64,000 bases of DNA from Scolanthus callimorphus (GCA_033964015.1 CM066919.1:18230146-18294145); one strand, 5' to 3'; positions 46,501 to 57,529 are shown, counted from the first letter of the stretch. Numbers and translations are program-made. Notes: generated by a model from the sequence alone, not told the origin.

Positions 46501-48561
46501 TTCTTAAAAAGTGCGGAAAAGTGCGAAGAAAGTGTGAAAGTGCGGAAAAGTGCGATTTTTGGTCAAAAGTGCGGAATCGCACTGCCGCACTTCCTCAGAT
46601 GCCCTGTTTATTTGACATCGGTATTGTTGCTACACGTCTGACAAAATTGCGATCCTCCTGCAATTTCCAAATCCCTTCCATGGGGGTATGGATTTTTTTC
46701 TGGAATCACACATGACTGCAACTTTGCATTTTCAGAGAGCTATGCTTGGCCACGAAATCAAGGGAGAGAATCAGCTACTGGAGCTTCCCACTGGTGTGTA
46801 CAGGTTTACAGTAGACCAATGATCTGGCAAAAATGTAAAAACATAAAAATTAGAAAAATTCCATTGCAAACAGATCAGCCATTTGTGACAAATTGGCCAA
46901 AAATTGCAATTTAATGTACTTGACGTAATACCACTGAACAGAGATTTTTACAACTCAATTTAAAATGTAAGGTAATAGATTGAAGAATGTAAATATTGCA
47001 AATCATCTATGGAATGGCAATGTCCAGAAGTGACATTGATCAGAATGGAATAATCAAATTGTGTGTGCCGCAACCAATAAATTAATATGTTTTAAAAATA
47101 ATTTATTTTTTAAAGAGCCAAGAAGAAAAAATGAAGACACAGAAGAAGCACAGAGAAGAAGAAAACAAAGAGCAAAGAAAAGAAAACAGCAATTACAGAA
47201 ACAAATTGAGGAAAATAAGGTTGTATTATAAGCCTTATATGAAAGACCATATTGCAAGAAAGCATAACTTATTAAAAATATTCCTTGCTGTTTTTTTTTT
47301 GACAGGCACAAACAGTAAAAAAGCTGTTAGTGAGAGAGGCCAGCAGAGCCAAGAAAGAAGAGCAAAAGGTAATTGCAGCAGAGCGTGTTTGCTGTTACTT
47401 CGCCTTTTCTAAGACAAAAGGAGACAACTGTACCTGTCTGGCTTCATTTTTTTAAAATTTATTTTGGAAACGAAACAGAAACATGTCAAGATAAAGCTAC
47501 CCTGTCATTCTTTTATTGGCTAGCAAAGTTGTTCGCATGTTCCACAAAGTTTTTTTTTTGTTTTGCTGATTGCATAGTAAGGTAAAGCAAGAAGGTTCTC
47601 AGCAAATTTAGGAAACTATACTACCCTTACCAGTTTTTTATTAAATTATTTCCTCGAGGTTTTCTAAATAAAAATATAAATGGACTCACACACAGCATCT
47701 TCGAATTGTGACTAACCATCTGGTCTGGCAAAACCTTCAATGTTTATCTTATAATGCTAAATAACTTACAGTATCTTGTGACTTCATTTTTGTCAACCTT
47801 AATTAAGGCATACAAATTTTGCAGGCAAAGCGCACCAAGGAAGAGAGGCCATGTATCCGATACATCAGTGGTCAGGCAGGATTTTCACTGTCTTACCCTG
47901 CTGGTATGGAGTTTCCTTTCAAACCAAAAAAGCCAGGTGAGCAAACTAGCTTTTGATTTAACACAATGAGAATAACTGGAAAATCTAAATAATACTCCAT
48001 ACAAACAGTACCTGCATTTTACTACATTTGGAAGAAAAAGAATTGAGAGGAACATATTTGGTAGATTAGCCTCCTCTGCAGGCAACACTTGTAAAAAGTC
48101 AGAAAAAAAATGGTGGCTGGTGTCCTGTGGTGAAGCAATAAGCGTGTAGTGCGAGGTGACACTTGTCGCTTCACCACAGGACACCCAAGCAGCCTTCGGC
48201 CACCTTTTTTTCTGGCTTTTTCCTTCTTCTTTCTAGTTTTGCCTGCAAAGGAGGCTACATAAATCTAATCTAATCAAAACCTAATCAAAAGGGTTTTTGA
48301 AGTTTCCAACTATGAAATACATTTTGTGCAATGGATCAAATTAAATTCCCCTATTCCATATCATGGTTACATTATTTATTATAGATGTTTTTCCTTGATT
48401 GTAGACCCCCTCCACCCAAACAGAAGTGTACAGCACAGGGTTGTCACAACGAGAAGAAATACAACTGCACAAGTAATAACCGTCCAGTTTGTAGTTTAGA
48501 GTGCTATAAACTGGTGAAGAACCTTCCACCAATACAACAAAAAGCACAGATCACTGTATAA
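40563..48561 (+). CDS. INO80B: INO80 complex subunit B (PAPA-1 / zf-HIT protein)
   Basis: Ten exons: 40563-40608, 42489-42674, 43391-43551, 44432-44483, 45270-45372, 46736-46793, 47116-47219, 47306-47368, 47825-47936 and 48405-48561. In order: MGKRKDRETGEES; a His/Lys-rich tract (HKHKKHKHKR); GLKLKIKLGGQTL; an acidic stretch; EEEEWLNALEAGELDD and TARQRAMLGHE (PAPA-1 region); a basic coiled segment (EAQRRRKQRAKKRKQQ); and a C-terminal HIT zinc finger with Cys and His (CTAQGCHNEKKYNC, PVCSLECYKL). INO80B is a nuclear subunit of the INO80 nucleosome-remodelling complex. Two frame problems: exon 2 needs a +1 shift near 42585-42595 to reach LKLKIKLGG, and the last junction is phase 1 against phase 2, fixable by one extra A in the A6 run at 47926-47931. 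I read these as sequence errors; pseudogene is the alternative. Confidence 0.82.
40948..41115. mobile_element. TATAGAGGATATTAC-type MITE
   Basis: TATATAGAGGATATTACACG, ending near GTGTAATGTTCTTTTTAT, with mirrored GCGCAAAGATATGGATTT / AAATCCATATCTTC-like arms. It is the same family as 41712-41885 and 32213-32645. It lies in INO80B intron 1. Confidence 0.65.
41322..41570. mobile_element. Palindromic MITE in INO80B intron 1
   Basis: AATTTTATGTATCGCGATGC...CCAATAACAAGAATC near 41329 is mirrored near 41530-41565 (GATTATTCTTGG-like, GGAGCATCGTGATACAT). An inner mirror pair CTCAAAAATGGAGGCGGGGC / ACCCCCATTTTTGAG is also present. Confidence 0.65.
41712..41885. mobile_element. TATAGAGGATATTAC-type MITE
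   Basis: AATAGAGGATATTACATCGG at the left and CATGTAAATTGTTCTGTTTA at the right, with mirrored central arms (CAATCTCTCACGAGG / GAGTGAGAGATTG). It lies in INO80B intron 1. Confidence 0.65.
43564..43642. mobile_element. 79-bp MITE with perfect 9-bp target duplication, next to a splice donor
   Basis: TAGACTCCTTCACAGCCCCT at 43564 is mirrored perfectly by AGGGGCTGTGAAGGAGTCTA ending at 43642; arms of about 30 bp. TGTTTCCAT flanks both ends (43555-43563, 43643-43651). A 9-bp duplication is typical of Mutator-type insertion. The first copy of the target begins 4 nt into INO80B intron 3, so the element lies 13 nt from the exon. Confidence 0.85.
44652..44975 (+). mobile_element. tRNA-derived SINE
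   Basis: An A-box-like TAGCTCAGTAAGTAGAGG (44659-44676) and a degenerate B box (GATGGGTTTGTACC, about 44702-44715) stand about 30 bp apart, as in a tRNA head. They are followed by AGAAGGTGCTGACTTCACTC and ATCTGCACATGGTTAGAC, resembling a tail domain I recall from SINEs of marine animals. The cloverleaf is not intact, so it is not a tRNA gene. It lies in INO80B intron 4. Confidence 0.6.
44990..45065. mobile_element. Half MITE (CTAGCCGGCTCTCCAGTGG family)
   Basis: CTAGCCGGCTCTCCAGTGGG followed by TTTTTTCAGATATT matches one arm of the palindromic MITE at 56331-56452. Confidence 0.55.
45547..46606. mobile_element. 1.06-kb hAT-like element with nested MITE, in INO80B intron 5
   Basis: CAGGGCATCTGGGGAAGTGC at 45547 is mirrored by GCACTTCCTCAGATGCCCTG ending at 46606. 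Subterminal AAAAGTGCGG repeats occur on both sides. A MITE of the GAGCRGATTTCRTATGACTG family is inserted at about 45958-46124. No transposase ORF and no clear target duplication are seen. Confidence 0.7.
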
Positions 48562-48743
48562 TGTATATAATTTTTATTGTATTTTTAAATTGTCCGCCTA
48601 ACTAATTTTTTTTTTTTGGAAAATCCTGAGGTCTTGTGGTTTCCATAATTCTGTTAGCTCTGAAGCAGCCACAAAACCATATTTAGCAGCTTCCTTCTAA
48701 CACACAACACTAACACTTAGCAACCACAAACATCACTCCGAGG

Positions 48744-48894
48744 CAGGGGAATAGCCAGGGGGCCGCTGCCCCCCTTTCTCGGGAGATTTTCACATACATT
48801 TACTGTATTTGCTGGAGGAAATTTGAAAATTTTCGTCCCATGTTTTCACCATCTGCCCCCCCCCCCCCAACCAAAACTCCTGGCTATGCCCCTG
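48744..48894. mobile_element. CAGGGGAATAGCCAGG MITE
   Basis: CAGGGGAATAGCCAGG at 48744 is mirrored by CCTGGCTATGCCCCTG ending at 48894, with a C run inside. It is the same family as 27022-27447 and 50189-50808. It lies about 180 bp 3' of the INO80B stop codon. Confidence 0.75.
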
Positions 48895-49039
48895 CAAGGC
48901 ATTGCAAAAGCAACCAGGATGCTTAGATGTTTAATCAGGAAATGCTTAGAAAACACAAGTAATGAGTCTATCCAGAATTCTAAGAATTATGAAAACCCCG
49001 TAAGATAATAAAATGTTTATCCTGTAGCAAACACAATGA

Positions 49040-49180
49040 CTGTTCCAAACAAAGGAATACCTGTGGAAATTCCAGGGTAAAAAGAAAGGCCCTGTGGAAA
49101 TTCCAGGGTTGAAAACGATTACCCCTGCGGAAATTCAGGGTCAAACACAACAACCCCTATAGAAAATCCAGGTTCATTTA
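49040..49180. repeat. Short tandem repeat, GGAAATTCCAGGGT units
   Basis: Four diverged units of 35-45 bp each contain CCYRTGGAAATTCCAGGGTNAAA. Confidence 0.6.
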
Positions 49181-49199
49181 AAATGGAACAGCCCAGTGG

Positions 49200-50188
49200 C
49201 CCATTGGAAGTTTGAAGGGTGTTCCTGGGAAGTTTTATGACAGAGAGCTGTTTATAATGCAAATATACTAAGAGAAAAATGTCCTTGACCTATGCATTAT
49301 AGGAACAGCTCCTGATTTTATAGAACAGTGCATGGATATACTGTACTCCTCAAAATAATTGAGATGTAAATAAAAAACTTTCAAGTGTTAAGCCCGGTGC
49401 ACATAACAAAATTAGTGGTTTCAAAAAGTTGAAGTCGACAAAAAATAACATAAGATTGCTTTGTAAGTAAGTAATCTAATGATGATCCATGGAAAATATT
49501 GATTATTTCAATAATTATTTTCCCATGCTTTTATCATTGCAACATAACGTCCTTCGCTAGTGGTTCTGTTCATTATATAAAAAAACACCAATATCTATTG
49601 TATTGTAACTCAGCAAGCATACTTTTTGTTAGTTATTTATATAGATAAACAGTACTAGCATTCTTTTTGTAAAAATAAAAGTAACTGAAACATTCTAAGT
49701 ATTTTCTTTTTTGCTACACCTGCTCTGAGGAGATATTATAAGCCTCCAAAGTAGATCTTGCTTCAGCACTTATAACTTTTTTCAGGTGTCACCTACTCTA
49801 TGTAAAAAGGCTAGTAACACAGTTCACTCAATTCTGGACTTTGTCGTCTGAATGGGATGTCCACAGAATGGAATATGTCCTTTGTATATGTCTGAAAATA
49901 ATTGGTCTTGACAGGTCTTCCTGTGGTTTGATTGCCCTCTTGTTTATGGTATGATACCAACCAGAAAGGATGTACCGGTATGGCAAAGCTACAGCATTCA
50001 AAGATTTGTCTTGTTTGAAGTAATGCAGGCAATTTTAGTGATCCCTTGCACTTGTGGCACCTTATTTAAAGATTTTCATTACTCCAGACACTGAAAAGAA
50101 CAGAGTATGCAATGAGAAGAAATGTTGACAAGCACCTGTGCTCAAGGTTGTTCAGAGAAGGCTATAGAATAAAGTTACCATAAATATC
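49200..50188. other. Intergenic stretch, nothing recognised
   Basis: AT-rich DNA. A minus-strand ORF near 49811-50032 has a plausible splice acceptor but no resemblance to the missing POLD4 C-terminus. Confidence 0.35.
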
Positions 50189-50808
50189 AGCATACCATGG
50201 GGGGGGGGGGGGGGGGATTTTCTCATACATTTACTGTATTAATTTTGCTGATGGAAATTCTCAAATTTTCTGTTCCTATTTGATCACTATCCACAGTCCT
50301 CGACCTTAACATTTTTGGCCACTAGTCCCAGGACAAAGTAGCACAGAAAAGTTACTTGCCCTCAGCCAAGTTTCTAGTTGCCCAATTATGGTATTAAAAA
50401 ATTGTTGTAAAAAAAGACCAAGCCTTATGTACGAACCATATAACTGTACTTCCTTACCAATGCCCATTACTCACTAGCCTCTCTGTGGACTCGTCCAGTC
50501 ATTGTGAACTGGTGACTGGATGAAAGCAAGACGAAAGACGAATATTTTTCATAAAAGATGATACCTTCGAGAGTTTGACACAAAACTTGCTCAGAAAAAA
50601 GTGTACACACTTTCAAACAACAAACCACACACCAGCAAAATGTTTTACGTTTTATTTTGCACAAAATGGTTGCTTGTTCTGTGACTAGTGCCCCTGAGTT
50701 TTCACTTGTCCTGAAGCATTTCTTACTTGCTGGAGAACAAGTGGACAACCGCTAAGGTCGAGCACTGATCCAGCCCCCCTTTCTGAAATTCCTGGATCTG
50801 CCCCTGCA
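50189..50808. mobile_element. hAT-family relic split by a second element
   Basis: GATTTTCTCATACATTTACT near 50216 and CTTTCTGAAATTCCTGGATC near 50780 belong to the family at 27022-27447. The insert is 50294-50767: ends CAGTCCTCGACCTTA and inverted TAAGGTCGAGCACTG, flanked by ATCCA at 50289-50293 and 50768-50772, a 5-bp duplication. Confidence 0.75.
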
Positions 50809-51049
50809 TACCAAGCTTACTTTTATTCAAGAGAAGCAGGCAAAATTAGATTCAGCAAGGTAGCTTCACTTGACTGAGTTCTCTCTTGACAGCTAGTCCA
50901 GGTTGCGTGTTGGGAGATCAACACAACAATTGGAGTATTGGCAGGCTCCGACCCTCCCCTTTCCACTCCCCCCAGCCCCTTATGATTGCTCACTCGATTA
51001 TCTCTTCGATTTGCTGTTAAGCTATAACTAATAGCTTATGATTTCTTAC

Positions 51050-53396
51050 CAGTCGGTGTATCTGCTATTTTCAGTATGCTGAAGAATAACTTTTTTTACA
51101 TCATCTGGTGGGTTCAGCCCATACTTTTCTGCCCGCTCCCATCTCTCAAGTCTTTGTATCCCTGTCAACCCAAATCATTCTTCAGATCATTGGAAGTAGC
51201 TTGCTATGAAATTACTGGAAACCACACATCAAATGCTTGAATAGCATGACACTCACAAATTTATAGCAAAAAGAGTCACCACTTGGAGAGCTTGCAGTTG
51301 AAATTAGCTTTGGAGGCTCTTCTAGGTTTATGGCAAGAATCCCAATGCACGAGCCATCTTTGACACGAAAATTGTGACTGGGGCGACGGCCCTCCCTTGT
51401 TTTGTCACTCAATTGATTGTTTTACTCTTCATTTAACCCACATGACCATTACAGTGGTCACACAAGTTACCATGGAAATAGAGACTGATTGTAAGGCACT
51501 AAACAATATCTCTGTTGTGATCATTGTGTGACCGAAATTGGTCACATATTGTGAGCCTGCAGCAGCGGTAAAACGATGAATAATAATTAACACTGATCGT
51601 CCATGATAAGTAGTCACAGATCAAAACACCCTATGGACCCTCCCCTAACAGTCAAATGGTCCATCCCAAGTTCGAGTTACAGAGGTTCTAATGTGGCAAT
51701 ATTGGGATCAGCCAGGAAAAGTCGTGCATAGCTCTATGTAATAGCTAATATATAGATTTAGCCACTGGCTAAAAGCGGAGCTCCTGGTTATAAAATTTTC
51801 TATGTGAATGAAAGGGATTCCCATGTGTACATGGTTTATATGGTTTCTTTAGAGTCTTCCCTTCACGAGATATTAATTTTTCAAGCATAGATGACGTCAT
51901 CGATGACGTCATATCACATGACCACTTCATTTTGCTCATCTGGTGGTCTAGACTACACTACCCAAGTATGGTTGTTTTAGAGTCTTTCCCTTCACATGAT
52001 ATTCATTTTTTAAGCATAGATGACATCATCGATGATCACGTGACCACTTCATTTCGCTCATCTGGTGGTCTAGACTACACTACCCAAGTTTGGTTGTTTT
52101 AGAGTCTTCCCTTCACGAGATATTAATTTTTTAAGCATAGATGACGTCATATCACTTGACCACTTCATTTTGCTCACCTGGTGACCTAGACTACACTACC
52201 AAAATTTGGTTGTTTTAGAGTCTTCCCTTCACGAGATATTGATTTTTCAAGCATAGATGACGTCATCGATGACGTCACATCACGTGACCACCTCATTTCG
52301 CTCATCTGGTGGCCTAGACTACACTACACAAGTTTGGTTGTTTTAGAGTCTTCCCTTCACGAGATATTGATTTTTCAAGCATAGATGACGTCATTGATGA
52401 CGTCATATCACGTGACCACTTCATTTCGCTCACCTGGTGACCTAGACTACACTACCAAAGTTTGGTTGTCTTAGAGTCTTCCCTTCACGAGATATTCATT
52501 TTTCAATCACTGATGACGTCATCAATGACGTCACATCACGTGTCCGGGTTAGAGCACCCCCCTTGTGGCATAGACATAATATCCCAAGTATGGTTGTCTT
52601 AGCGTGTTCCCTTGAGGAGATATAATTTTTTCTTTGCATACCACAGGGTTCCCATGTGTACACGGACGGACGGACGGCGGACAGACGGACGGACGGCGGA
52701 CAGACGGACGGACGGCGGACAGACGGACGGACGGCGTACGCTATAGGTTTAATACCAGAAAAATAAGAAAAATCATATCTCCGGAAGGGTAGCTTCTATA
52801 GAAGCCAAACTTGGATAAACTTTCAAAGACCATAAGAGGAACTCTATACCAAAGTCACGTGCCCTTACGTCATCAATGACGTCATCAAAAAGATCCATAA
52901 TGCCTGTGACGTTCAAAATCAACTCGATAGTATACTATACGTTTTTCTCTTAGGTATGGTGCTCCGCTAGCGCGGGCCTTCGGCCCGCGTTGGAGCTCCG
53001 CTAATACACAGTGTGTTAAATGCAGAATTGTTTCAACAGTCATCGATCAAGCGAGTACAACTCACCGATACAAGGGCCGAACTCAGGAGTAAGGTCAAAC
53101 TCCTTTAGTAGTGCGAGATCTTTCGCTTCTTGATCGATTCCTACATCTCCGATATCTATAATATGACATTATTCGCTTCTTCGATATTCGCGTCAGGATT
53201 TTCAAAGACGGAAACATATCGCCTCCAACCATTGCATAACAAACCAACCATGAACATGAGGTTATTCAACGTAACGAGTACCTTGTGGTTTAATCTTAGC
53301 ATCAGCCGGCTTTGGCTTGGTTTGTCGTAGTTTTTGATTGATAAGCTTTTCTTTCTTGGCTTTAGGGAATGAATCAGTGATCAGTTTGTTGGACAT
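51050..53396 (-). CDS. POLD4: DNA polymerase delta subunit 4 (p12)
   Basis: Minus-strand exons: 53282-53396 (ATG at 53396), 53066-53155 and 51050-51161; phases agree at both junctions. Exon 1 gives MSNKLITDSFPKAKK, matching the conserved LITDSYP motif at the N-terminus of human POLD4; exon 2 gives ALLKEFDLTPEFGPCI; exon 3 gives IQRLERWERAEKYGLNPP. POLD4 is the small nuclear subunit that stabilises DNA polymerase delta and contacts PCNA. The last exon, expected to add only about ten residues ending in an LWH-type motif, was not found between 48562 and 51050; exon 3 ends in phase 2 at a good donor (GTAAGAA). Intron 2 contains a Helentron-like element. The 3' end of the gene therefore lies below 51050. 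Confidence 0.88.
51162..51750. other. POLD4 intron 2, part
   Basis: A minus-strand ORF at 51212-51412 (SHNFRVKDGSCIGILAINLE) looks protein-like but has no family I recognise and no splice context. ATGGTCCATCCC near 51657 resembles the TIR end of the 36928-37910 family. Confidence 0.35.
51751..53007 (+). mobile_element. Helentron-like (HINE) element, copy 2
   Basis: It shares the 5' end TAGATTTAGCCACTGGCTAA with AGCGGAGCTCC, and a 3' end GGTGCTCCGCT-hairpin (GCGCGGGCCTTCGGCCCGCG)-GGAGCTCCGCTAATA, with the copy at 22989-23977. The core holds six tandem units of about 116-129 bp, then about four units of a 19-bp repeat (CGGACGGACGGCGGACAGA, 52663-52735). It lies in POLD4 intron 2, in the orientation opposite to the gene. 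Confidence 0.65.
51885..52545. promoter_or_regulatory. Tandem array of paired CRE sites plus CACGTG boxes (copy 2)
   Basis: Units contain GATGACGTCATCGATGACGTC-type dyads followed by ATCACGTGACC, beginning near 51892, 52021 (mutated), 52142, 52258, 52386 and 52513. They share TTTGGTTGTYTTAG and GAGATATT with copy 1, so the arrays are homologous. Confidence 0.45.
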
Positions 53397-53893
53397 TTTG
53401 CTATTCAAAGCTATAAAATTTCCCTTCTTTTTCGCGGACAACTCAGCTGTATGTGTACACTTGTTGACAAGATATAACGACCTTCTTGATTGGTCAGTTA
53501 AAATGCCAAGTCGAAACATGTGAACTAATTTGCATAACCGGCCGTGGATCCGGAGAATGGAATGGACCGGAACGGAACGGAATGGACCAAAACTGAAAAA
53601 GATAACAAATAAATTATAGAAATCGAAAAAAAAAGAGAGAAAAATTTAATTAAAATATGCCAATAAATGACTAAAAAAATACATGAATAATAATAATAAT
53701 ATTTATTAACCTTGATATCACAAGATACATCGGTATAATGATATAATAAATTTTACAGATCACCATCTAATTTAGAGCGGATTTCATATGACTGTCGTAA
53801 GTTAAATTCGCAACCTTCTTTGTAATTATTCCTATAGGTTTTATTCAGAATTCGTGTAATTGCTTTGCGATTGGTTTTTCATGACACTGTATT

Positions 53894-54827
53894 GTATCAG
53901 TCAATTCCAGCGGTGACCATCCCCACCCCCGGGACACCACCGTGGGGCATTTGCGCACCACTGCCTTCCCTGGGGTGGGGAATTTTGAAAATTTTGCTGG
54001 CCCCGGGGTCGGGAATTGTTTTTCCCGGGGGAGGGGGGTGGTGAATTTTGGTTTTCTCATCTCAAGCGCGTCGGGTTTTGCGAACTACAACACCAGTTAG
54101 AATAACTATCGTTTGACAGTTACAAAGTCCCAGTTACAGAAAAAAAACGCCACAAAATATAATGCAGAGCATGGCCCGTATACACCAGGTTTGGGGAAGA
54201 CACATTTGCACATTGGCACAGTTAACGTCTTCTATAGAGAAGAAACAGATTTCGCAATTTCTACTCAGTGGAAAAACAAAAATGAATTGACACTAGAGTT
54301 CCAATTTCGCAAAAAGTCAAGTAACATAACTGTGAAATAGTTGCTCTGCAAATAGAATAAATGTAAATTTGGCATTGAGAGATTCCGGAGACAATTTGCA
54401 GAAATGGCTACAACGGCGAATGGCCTAGGAATGTCTACCGATATTGTACTAATACCTTAGTTTCACTTCTTTATTTATATTTTGTCTCACTTTCAGTGAA
54501 ATCAGAACTCGTTCAAAGACGAGAAAACTAAAGTACATTTACTGAAACGAATTATAAATGCTCGGACAGTATAAATGGAGTTGAAGTTTTTATTGTGAAG
54601 CTCAGTCACGCAGAGTCGATAGAATCTTACCGTCTTTTTCTCGTCCCGGGGGTGGGGCATTTCCCGCTTTTTGTGTTCCCCGCCGTGGGGTATTTTGCAT
54701 TTTTGCTAGCCCGGGGGTGGGGAATTTTCATTATTTTTAGAAATGACCAAAATCCCGGGGGTTGCCCGGGGATGGGGGGGGGGGGGGGGGGGGGGGGGGC
54801 ATGGTCAGCGCTGGAATTGACTGATAC
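53894..54827. mobile_element. GTATCAGTCAATTCC element, second full copy
   Basis: It has the same termini and internal order as 10996-11934, in inverted orientation: the GGGACACC-type GC block first, the CCCGGGGGTTGCCCGGGG block and G run last. Inner sequence such as GACGAGAAAACTAAAGTACATT is shared. No exact target duplication is visible. Confidence 0.75.
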
Positions 54828-55950
54828 ATATATGATAACCGCTCTATGTAACGCTGCATTCCAATTGGACTGTAGCTAACACATCACTGGTACCTACTAG
54901 CTGATAAGACAATCACAGAATCATATCGTTCATATGAACGATGTGAGCGGAAAGGGCGCGGAAAAATGTACAGAGAGCTCTATTTCGCCCAAATCAAGAG
55001 GGAAATCTTCCATCACAAGAGAAAATGATCTTTGTCTCTTGTCCATCATCATCATCATCATTTTTTTCACATTTCACTTTTTTTTCGTATTGATGATTGT
55101 GTATGTATTCAGCGAAAAAATGGAAAGATTTGTATTATCTTTCCATGTATCTGTAAATGTGAGCTCTTTGCTACTAAGTATGATGTTTAGCTGTCAGCCC
55201 AACAAACGCTACCTTCGAACAAAAATAGAAAATGAGCAAATAATGCCTGCGAAGAAAAAAAAATGCTTAAGAATGTTTGTGAGTAAAACTATGTTTTAGA
55301 TAATAAAGGTTGAAAATGGTAAAAAAAATGCCGCGTCAGCAAAAAAGCTAAAAAAATTATCGGGAAGGGCCTACTACGACTAGAAGACAAAATGTGGGTA
55401 CCAGAGTAGTATAATACCGGTCAGAAATCAAATGCAAAGTCATTCCCGGGATTTGAGCTTGCCCGCCGGATAAGCTTACCAAAGATACGAAGATACGGGA
55501 GAAATCTGGAAATGTTTTCCATATGACGTCATGTGACTTTCGATTCTCATTGGAGATGCTCACGTGACCTTTCGGTTTGGACCGTTCCTTTAGATTATTG
55601 CTCAATAATGCAAGGATAAGTGTAAAAAAAAAATGAACGCAAGAAAAAGTATGTATCAAAGCAGCAGTATGTATCGAAGTGACTAAAAGCAGCTGTTAAT
55701 GAAATACGTGATGTGAAATGAACAAAAAGCGGGTCCAATCAACCTATTTTGGACAATATTACTTTGGAAAATATCAGGGTATTTGTTCTCCACCCCCACC
55801 TCCCATCAAAATAATTGGGGGGAGGGGGGTGGGGGTGGCAATGGCTCCTATGCCCCTATGCTCCGACTTCCCGCACAAACCAGCGATAAATATAACCAGC
55901 CAACCAGCTGCTCTGTAGTAAAAATTGACCTGAAAAAAAAAAAGCCCTGA
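54828..55950. other. Intergenic stretch, little recognised
   Basis: The ORFs at 54934-55299 (+) and 55357-55659 (-) are low-complexity and lack domains. A GGGGTGG/CCACCCC hairpin lies near 55790-55840. Confidence 0.35.
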
Positions 55951-55952
55951 GA

Positions 55953-56485
55953 GGACTCCCATATTTTTTGGTCGGGATGATCGTGTATTTAGGGGTTAAA
56001 ATCACGAGTTTTGGTCTCTTTTAGCGGTAAAGTTGATCTGAAAATATAACTTAAGCGGATATGTTGGTATCTTTTAACGGATCTAGCGTGGCAAACCTTC
56101 AAGAAAGAGAGAGAGAGAGTACTTGCTGACAATGAAGACAGCATTTTACTCAAAAGACGGAACTTTCTTGATGGGTCCACAAGAATCACACAAGAATCTT
56201 CCGCACAGAAGGAGGTGGGCTCAGAAGGAAGAAGAAGAAGGGTGGGTATCCTTTAGGGTAAAAAAATATTTGAGCCAAGCCTTTTGGTATCTTTTAGGGA
56301 TGAAACAGAAAATTCGCGATGATCATCCCTAGCCGGCTCTCCAGTGGTTCTTTCCGGATATTGATATTTTGGGTCCGCGACACAGGAATCCCGCGCGCCA
56401 AAAAATCAAATATCCGAAAAAACCACCGGAGAGCCGGCAGCAGGCTAGATCATCCCCGACCAAAAATATGGGAGTCCCACCCCCC
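55953..56485. mobile_element. GGACTCCCATATTTTTTGGTC element with nested palindrome
   Basis: GGACTCCCATATTTTTTGGT near 55953 is mirrored by CCAAAAATATGGGAGTCC near 56462-56478. The interior repeats TTTTAGGG-type strings as in 3017-3388. Nested at 56331-56452 is a palindromic MITE with TAGCCGGCTCTCCAGTGG and CCACCGGAGAGCCGGC arms. Confidence 0.65.
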
Positions 56486-56969
56486 GGGGAAAGAGCCTAT
56501 CCGCCTGCCTCTGCATCCCTATATCCCTAATGTAGTGTCATGAAAGGTGTGAGGCTCAGAGACTTTGTTGCCCAGGGTACCATCGCCCTGAGAACTGATA
56601 TTTGTTTTTCTGGAAAATCTGTCAGGTTTAATTATCAGGCAGTCGCGTGTCTGATGCGGTATGTGCATTTTGTCCCCCCCACCACTTTTAGCTTTTATCA
56701 AGTGTTTGGGTGCCCGATTTTCACATTTGTTGTTTTGATTTGTCCCTCGGTCTGGGGTGCAAGTGATGACCCTACCAAGCGTTAATCTTCCTGATCATTT
56801 GGCCAGAGAATGGATTTATTTGATTCATTCACTCAAACATCATTTCAATACTCTTAATACTTTAATAGCCATAGAAATTATATAGTCAAATAATACTAAT
56901 AATATGTTATGCTAGTCCTGCATCCAGAACGATACAAGAATCTCTACATTTGTTAGTCATGCATCCAAC

Positions 56970-57292
56970 TAGCCTGCGAAAGCCGACACCACTTGGCGCT
57001 TGTCGAAAGATACTCTCGCAAAGAGGCGTTCTGCGCGCTATGACATATTTTGACCCAGATCTGGTCAGAAGTATTACGCAGCCAGTTTCACTGTTTGATA
57101 TATAATTTTATAGCATACAAAGCATTTTATAGTAAGGTATTCAAATAAGACGAAAAAAGACGCAACAAAGTAAATGGCCACGTAATACTTCTGACCAGAT
57201 CTGGGTCATCAGTATGGAATGTTTGGCTTGAGCGCGCAGACGCCTCTTTGCGCGAGTCTCTTTCATCAGCTGGCATCAGCTTTCGCAGGCTA
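56970..57292. mobile_element. Palindromic MITE with perfect 9-bp target duplication
   Basis: TAGCCTGCGAAAGC at 56970 is mirrored by GCTTTCGCAGGCTA ending at 57292, and GCATCCAAC flanks both sides (56961-56969, 57293-57301). Further inner arms match (ACCCAGATCTGGTCAGAAGT and mirror). A 9-bp duplication points to Mutator-type mobilisation. Confidence 0.85.
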
Positions 57293-57400
57293 GCATCCAA
57301 CTGGAAGCAAAAAAGCTCTTTGTATTGTTTATATGTAAATAAATACTTCAGATAAAATTCATAAAATGCATTCTGTAATTCACTTTCCAAGAGTGGTACC

Positions 57401-57529
57401 CAGGGATGTCAACCATTGGACTAATGAAATCAGTGAGAAGTTATATGTTTCTGGACAAACGTTTTGCTGAAATACTGAAGTGGAAAATTTTAAGAATCCT
57501 GGCAAAAACCAGGAGAGTTGACATCCCTC
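57401..57529. mobile_element. Small CAGGGATGTCAAC MITE
   Basis: CAGGGATGTCAACCA is mirrored by GAGTTGACATCCCT. The length is 129 bp and the CAGGG start suggests a hAT-type origin. Confidence 0.55.

Noticed and set aside
49811..50032. Missing last exon of POLD4
   Set aside because: An acceptor-like TTTTCAG is present, but the encoded residues do not resemble the conserved LWH-type C-terminus.
51212..51412. Protein-like minus-strand ORF (SHNFRVKDGSCIGILAINLE)
   Set aside because: No known family, no splice sites joining it to POLD4, and POLD4 phases already fit without it.
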